In this document: piece after piece, positions 58,501 through 64,000 of the stretch
How positions within the stretch are numbered: the first letter of the stretch is position 1
Layout of the letters: each line of letters begins with the position of its first letter
DNA from: Norana najaformis
Taxonomy: Eukaryota; Annelida; Clitellata; Crassiclitellata; Hormogastridae
Direction: 5' to 3'
NCBI GenBank assembly: GCA_964023275.1
Contig: OZ029919.1
Location: 1,827,501-1,891,500 of the forward strand
Length of the DNA: 64,000 nucleotides
Translations under genes and position numbers: made by a program
The notes under the pieces: model-generated
What the model saw: only the letters and a program-made list of their open reading frames with translations
What the model was told of the DNA's origin: nothing
Database searches by the model: none

Positions 58501-61483
58501 TAATGATTTATAGCATGAGAATTTATATAGTATTTTTGTAAGTATGTGTACAATTTCTGTTTCTTATTAAGTGTACAGTTCACGGCTACAGTGAGACTTC
58601 TTTACAGCATGCAAGAAACTAAGGAATTTTACAGGGGATGTTATTGGCAACGTAAAAAGTCTGCAACTACACTGCTGTGTTTGGGAGGCATGTCAAGAAT
58701 TGCCCTAGGACAAGGTTGTAGCGTAGGGAGGATATTTTCTGAAGATGAACTAAATTTGAGAGCTATGTTCCCGACCATGTTATGTTGGAATTCATGTTGT
58801 GATGAGGCATGTTAGAAGAGGCTTCAGTGTACCTGTGTTTATGCTGTATTAGGCACCACAAGTTATCTGCACTATTACCAGATCCTTGGTGTAACTGCTT
58901 GTTACGCAAGAAGGTTTCATTGTATTGTGTTGTTCAGATGTTTCGTGCGTGTTTAACGGCGTCTGTTTGATATCGTATACTCGTAACGTTTGCTGCAGCT
59001 TCGGAAATAGATTGGCTTCCTGTATTTTTACTGTGAATTTGAAGTCTTCCATTTTGAACATGCACATGAAGCCTTAAGTCCGTGCCAAGTTGTAACGGAG
59101 CTTGGAGCTTATAACCTGTTTGCTTTTTGATAATTGTTTTCAGGACACCGTGTGTGTATAAGAGCGTATGTCTTATAGCACCTTTGGAAGTTCTTTAAAG
59201 GTGCTACATAAATGATTTGATACATGAATGCATGATTATATTTTGCAATGTAAATGTAAGCACATTTACCAAGTACGGTGTTGTAAATACTGTGGCCATT
59301 TACGGTGGCCGTGTTACAGGATACAGAGTGTCACTGTTTCACGATTGTAAAATAATTAAAGCTTAGCTTTTTGTAGAGCCTTTTGTGAAACTCTGAAAAG
59401 CAGTGATTTTTAGCAACATTTAACTTGCTCTGGGCTTTAAATGAATTATTATTTTGAACGAAGCTTTCGGCAAACAATTACTGCTGTATCAAACTTTGCG
59501 CATTGGCAGAACCTGCACCTCTTGTAAGTCCGTTATTAATTATCGTAACTGCTTTGATTGAAACAGCTTACAAAGCTTGCTTTCAGTGTGACGGAGCACA
59601 GTTTTATTCCTGATGCTGTGGTTTAATTTTCTTTTTGAAACGACAAACATAAGGCAGACACCACGATGTCTGGCTGTGAATCTGAGCTCCCAAAGGAAGT
59701 TCATTATGACTCGGCTTCTGATAAAATGGCCAAAATTTATTCCTGTTTCAGCACATTTCTTAATTGCACTTTGCTAATTGATGTTGACTTAACATTTAAC
59801 ATCATTTCAGCTAGCGTACAGAGCGCCTGACTTTGATTAGTTTCTCTTTCAGCGGCACTATATAAATGTCAAATTACAATTTCCATTGTACATACAGACG
59901 GCTGGATGTTTATGTAACTCCTATCAATGCATGTATAGCTGGGCAGTTATGCAGCCCCTTTTCTGGCTCTTGAGACGTGCCTTTGGAACCAGTGGGTGAA
60001 TGTTTAAACCAGTCCAAGACGCTTTTCAAAGTAGTGTCTGGAAACGAGAGAAATGTGTGTAGAAGTGGACTGTCTGGTAGCGGAGTATGCTCACTGACCT
60101 ATATCAGACACTTTTATTGTGGCCTTTTGAAGTTAAGCACAAAGGCAGCCCTGTGTAAATCATATTTTGCATTATGTTTCGTTTCGTTAAATGCTCGTAA
60201 ATGCTTGTAAATTTTTCGGTAAATGTCCCAAGTTAACAAATGTGTAAAATGGAAACAAAATGTCCAGTAACTAAATTTCTGGATAAACAAAATGATGAAT
60301 CATTTTCTGCCTGGTACTCTTTCATTCCTGAGGGATCATTTCTGCCTCAAATGAAAAACAATAAACAAACGACTGGGTAAACAAATGTATGAATAAACAA
60401 ATCACGAAGTAAACCAAACATATAAGTAAACAAATATCTAAGTAAACAAATATCTAAGTAAACAAAGCCCCTTTATAAGAAAACCAGTTTTAAAACCCCA
60501 ACTGTAACTTCTGAAACATTTCTTGTAATTCTACCCTTCTCAGCTTGTAGTTTTCTGCTTTCAGTCATTCAATGAAGAGCTCATTTAATTCTCATAGTGC
60601 CAGTTAAATAAAGTTTCCTTGTCTGAGGTGCTTTGGGAAACGAATGTGCTTAGCATGTGGCTTCTTTCAGTTGAATTGGATTTTTAAGTTTGCTGGACTT
60701 AACTATGTACTCATGAATAAATTGATTTTATGTATTTTTGCTAATTTTTAAAATTTAAAACCTCTTATGTTGTTCCTCTTCATGCATGGAAATTCATAGT
60801 AATTCATTTTGACGTAAATTTATCGTAACATTTGGCAGTTTTTCTATGTATCTTCGTTTAGAAATTTGTAAATATTTTTCGGCTCGTTGCGGCCAAGCTT
60901 GTTGTACCCGTCATCATGTAACGGTTTTGCGCGTGTATTTGTGTGCATGTGATCTTTTTAGCATTATTAAATCTGCATTATATGGTTTATTTTCTTAAAT
61001 ACTGATGTATTATAATTTTTACAAGCACGTCGCAAATTAAAATATTTGCCTTTTAACGAAGAGTTACCTATTTTCTAGACGGAGGGAAAGACTGAAGGTT
61101 ATGTTACGTTAGTATCGTGATTTGCAAAGGTGTAAGAAAACTGTTGATTTGGATGGAGCAGTGGTTTCTAAATGAAATGTCTCGATCAACCACCACCCTT
61201 GGGGGTACACTGTACTCAGAGCTGGCTGCCTATTGCCACCGGTGGCGGTGTGGGTCTAGTCTGGGCCTGATGAACGTGGCTGTCTGGGCAAAATTGTTTA
61301 CTAGTTGAGGCATCTCTGAAGAGGGTTTTTTGCTCTTGGAGATTTGTGGTCGGTGTCAGATTTAGGTATCGCCCAGAGTTTGAACGTTCGGGAATTCCGA
61401 TGTGTAATCTCGTACTCTCACAGGTTTTTATGCATTCGTTCATTTTACTGGTTATTGTAAGTGTAATGTAATGTTGTGACTGC

Positions 61484-61489
61484 AATAAA
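61484..61489 (+). promoter_or_regulatory. Candidate distal poly(A) signal
   Basis: AATAAA in a GT-rich context (gcaataaagttgt), the last good signal before the convergent gene on the other strand. Earlier alternatives are 58300-58305 and about 60607-60612. Confidence 0.35.
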
Positions 61490-61500
61490 GTTGTATTCAA

Positions 61501-62873
61501 AAATGCATAATATGCCCAGTGTAACGTTTTACCGAAACTGTAAGTAAGACAATGTTATAAAGTGAATAAGACCTATCCTCTGTAATGTAGCGTAAAGTAT
61601 GTTGTAACTGGGTGTTTAATTTTCAAATATGAATATATTTATATTTTGTATATTGGAAATATAAATAGAAATGTTCATATATATCACATTTTAAATGAAA
61701 TATAAATAATTTATATTTTAAATGTGAAGTATTTTTCTATTATTACTGTTATTGTTATTATGATTTTTACTGTTTCTTCTACTACTACTATCATTATTAT
61801 TATCACTACTACTACTTCTACTACTATTGTTTGTTGTTATTATAATTATTATTTTGTGATTTTGCATAAATCTGTAACTAAAAGTCATGGACCGTGCTGA
61901 TCAGAAAACATAACAAATGTTGTATGACGTGCATTATTGTGCTGGCTTCCAATAACAGTAGGCCTAGTCTGATGTATACTGTGCATTTGTTTGGCTTGAG
62001 CAGCAGCAGCAGCAGCAGCCGATGATTTCCTTTCTATGTTATAATCACCTGTGTGTGTATGCAATGTGCCGAGAATTTAGAAGAGATGTGCTTTCAGCAG
62101 AAATCGATAACAGCATTGTTATTGTTGCGACGGTACAAACATCCACACAAATAAGATTTCATCGTTTTGCCTCCTGACAATTTTCATTTCCCTGATTTTT
62201 GGTGACCATTTTTAGATTCTCGCACTGTCGGACAACGTTCTGTAGGGGTTCCCTCGCTATTTAATAACCTTTGTCTTGTTTTCCTGATTTTTAGTGACCA
62301 AATTTCTTCAGTTTTCCAGATTTTTCCAGGTTGAGGAGTATGTATGTATGGACCAAAGTCCAAGGGCATCTAGATAAGGTCACGCACAACAGCTTTGGGG
62401 TGGCACATTTGTTTCACCCCAATACAAACTGAATTCCTGTCCAGGCGGGGATTTTAAACCCTGAGCTTATTATTGACAGACCAGCAGGGTCAAGGCCATA
62501 TGAAAAACGTACACGTACATAATTATCCACATAGCCGGCTTTTCTGCATACAGCCAATCTTTTCATTGTCCTTCATTCCAGTCCGAGTCATTCATTGAAT
62601 AATACACTCCTTTGCACGGTCTTTTAAAACATAAATTAAGTACAGTAATTACTTCATTCATTCAGTATGTTTATTCTTTCATTTACAGTAACTCATTCAT
62701 CCATCTATTCATCCATCCATCCATTCCTTTATTCATTCATTCGTTTGTGAATGCTACAAAGAAATTGTGAGCGGCTTTCGATTAATTCACTTGATCCCAA
62801 AACTCGACTTACGAGTAAGTAAAATAAATATCTGAGATGCTAAAAACTTGCAAGATTTACAGATCTTAGACTT
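61501..62873. other. Convergent spacer before the SLC38A10-like gene
   Basis: AT-rich DNA with an ATT/ACT microsatellite (61740-61860), a CAG run at about 62000-62020, a family C fragment (about 62460-62522) and ATTC repeats (62665-62750). It probably includes the 3' UTR of the minus-strand gene. No coding sequence is supported. Confidence 0.6.
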
Positions 62874-63566
62874 TTATGACTTTTTTGACACAAATGCTGG
62901 AATGTTGTTTTCTGGCTGCTGGAGATGCTGACTGAATATTAATTTTTCTTTGGCTGCGGAGTCCAATTTCTCTGCTTTTAATGCAATTCCATTTTCATGG
63001 TGACTTTGTAATTGTTTAAAACCATCAGTATTCCCGACGTGGCCATTTTTTGGGAAATTCTGATTTTGAATGTCATGGTTTACCTGCCTCTCTGTTTCAA
63101 TGCCATTCTTTTTGGCATCTCCAGTTTTGCTCTTTTCATTTTGTTGTAAGTTCACATTTTCATTTTTCTCGGTTTCAACCGCTTTCTTTTTAACATCACC
63201 AGTTTTGCCCTTTTCATTTCCTTGACCCTCTGAATCTTGAGCATTCAGATTTTTGTTGGAATGCCTCTCCATTTCAACCACGTTCTTCTTGACATTGCCA
63301 ATGTTGCTGTCCTCATTCAGCTGGGGGTTGGAGTCATCCACATTCAACTTTTCATTGCTCCCTTTTGCCACCTTTGGTAACTCTTTCACGACTAGCTTAT
63401 TTTCTTTATCTTGCTCAGCCCTTGAGGAAACTTTGGGAACAGCTTTTCCTGTTCCATCACCTTTTCCCAAACCATCTGCTGGCAGTTCAAGCTTTTCATG
63501 TTTCTTTTGGACTGCTTCAGGTTTATCTTCATTTTCACCAACTGCTTGATGCGGCCCTTTTGAACT
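62874..63566 (-). CDS. C-terminal exon of the partial gene (internally repetitive)
   Basis: 231 codons including TGA. It begins SSKGPHQAVGENEDKPEAVQ and ends NNIPAFVSKKS. Three to four imperfect units of about 30 residues carry GNVKKNVVEMER, GDVKKKAVETEK and GDAKKNGIETER, so the tail grew by internal duplication. Strongly charged and probably disordered. Confidence 0.7.
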   Translation of the reverse strand, partial: SSKGPHQAVGENEDKPEAVQKKHEKLELPADGLGKGDGTGKAVPKVSSRAEQDKENKLVVKELPKVAKGSNEKLNVDDSNPQLNEDSNIGNVKKNVVEMERHSNKNLNAQDSEGQGNEKGKTGDVKKKAVETEKNENVNLQQNEKSKTGDAKKNGIETERQVNHDIQNQNFPKNGHVGNTDGFKQLQSHHENGIALKAEKLDSAAKEKLIFSQHLQQPENNIPAFVSKKS

Positions 63567-64000
63567 CTAATAGAAACAAACAACATACGTAACAAACAGA
63601 TTTAGACAAAAATATATGCAAACATAAGTGAAAACAAAAGCATATGTACATAAGAATATATGTAAACAAAAACGTATCTAAATAAAAAATTTCAGAAAAG
63701 ATACATAAACAAAAAATCTATTAATAAAAATATGTAAAAATATTTAGGCAAAGTTAGCACCAAAACCAAGCTACAATCAGGCCAAAAGCCAGAAGGTTAC
63801 CAGGCTGAACGAACCTGGCTTGGTGCTTCTTGATGAACTTCAACCTGATGACGCTTAAGTTCGTCGATGATCTTGCGATGTTCGTCAAGTAACTTCCGCT
63901 GTTCTTGTTGCTGCTTCTTTAGCTCGGCTATAATGACCTTTGCCTCATGCTGGTCGGCGTCTGGATGTTGATCACCCGGAACTTTGTCACCGACATCAGC
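62874..64000 (-). CDS. 3' end of a gene with a coiled-coil and Lys/Glu/Asn-rich tail, possibly SLC38A10-like (partial; last two coding exons)
   Basis: Two exons, 64000-63815 (open at the window edge) and 63566-62874 (stop at 62874), join in phase 0 across cag|gttcgt and attag. The first encodes a heptad-like helix (VIIAELKKQQQEQRKLLDEH, then RKIIDELKRHQVEVHQE). The second encodes 230 charged residues with repeated KTGDVKKK/KTGDAKKN-type units. Arrangement and wording of the helix recall the cytoplasmic tail of the amino-acid transporter SLC38A10 (VIKEQQVQQKRLLDQ, RQVEVHQEP). Only the tail is in view, with no membrane segments, so the family call is a guess. It is convergent with G-alpha-12/13. 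Confidence 0.45.
63815..64000 (-). CDS. Coiled-coil exon of the partial gene
   Basis: Sixty-two codons in frame to the window edge: ADVGDKVPGDQHPDADQHEA, then a helix rich in Lys, Gln, Glu and Leu, ending HQEAPSQ before the donor. The absence of stops and the good splice junction support coding. Confidence 0.65.

Larger units (their letters stand above)
54497..61500 (+). other. Probable long 3' UTR of the G-alpha-12/13 gene
   Basis: About 7 kb downstream of the stop is AT-rich, has few microsatellites, and carries poly(A) signals in the sense orientation: AATAAA at 58300-58305, about 60607-60612 and 61484-61489. A Pumilio-type TGTAAATA lies at 60867-60874. It also contains a 40-bp minisatellite (55236-55500) and short element tails at about 57430, 59170 and 59850. 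Open frames in it are short and not protein-like. The extent is an inference. Confidence 0.45.

Noticed and set aside
58546..58815. 89-codon frame downstream of G-alpha-12/13
   Set aside because: No similarity recognised, lies in the presumed 3' UTR, and lacks coding-like composition.

Overview
The window is animal genomic DNA. It carries spliced genes with GT-AG introns, long introns full of microsatellites, minisatellites, SINEs and decayed LINE 3' ends, and no bacterial-style coding. The proteins are clearly metazoan and the repeats do not look vertebrate. A bilaterian invertebrate, perhaps a marine lophotrochozoan, fits best, but the species cannot be named from the sequence.

Layout: (1) bases 1-3108 are low-complexity DNA followed by a CpG- and GC-richer segment that probably holds the promoter and 5' UTR of the first gene. 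(2) 3109-33735 (+) is a complete 17-exon ZMIZ1/2-type gene, a PIAS-like SP-RING (MIZ) transcriptional coactivator of about 1,042-1,067 residues. Its first two introns are about 10.9 and 7.9 kb. (3) 33736-36273 is a repeat-rich convergent spacer. (4) 36274-46320 (-) is a complete 14-exon RAP1GDS1 (SmgGDS) gene of 613 codons; every intron is phase 1. (5) 46321-48381 is a divergent intergenic segment. (6) 48382-54496 (+) is a complete 3-exon G-protein alpha subunit of the G12/13 class (362 aa), apparently followed by a long AT-rich 3' UTR with poly(A) signals as far as about 61.49 kb. (7) 62874-64000 (-) holds the last two coding exons of a gene that runs off the right edge. A coiled-coil segment and a Lys/Glu/Asn-rich tail resemble the cytoplasmic tail of SLC38A10, but this is tentative.

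Two neighbours belong to related biology. G-alpha-12/13 activates RhoA through RGS-RhoGEFs, and SmgGDS is an armadillo-repeat chaperone and exchange factor for RhoA, RhoC, Rap1 and other polybasic GTPases. They are arranged head to head about 2 kb apart. ZMIZ is a nuclear SUMO-ligase-like coactivator with no obvious link to them.

The rest is repeats: CR1/L2-like LINE 3' ends, several tRNA-headed SINE families, at least three element families that share a GCGCTATA-type 3' tail, more than ten minisatellites, and very long TCTG, ATC and GA tracts. The tracts create many meaningless open frames. The points most worth a second look are the symmetric-exon architecture of RAP1GDS1 and its possible extra 54-bp cassette exon, a LINE whose 3' end has been amplified into seven 29-bp tandem copies, a perfect 32-bp inverted repeat beside an RFX X-box-like palindrome, and a cluster of CCAAT motifs in a RAP1GDS1 intron.
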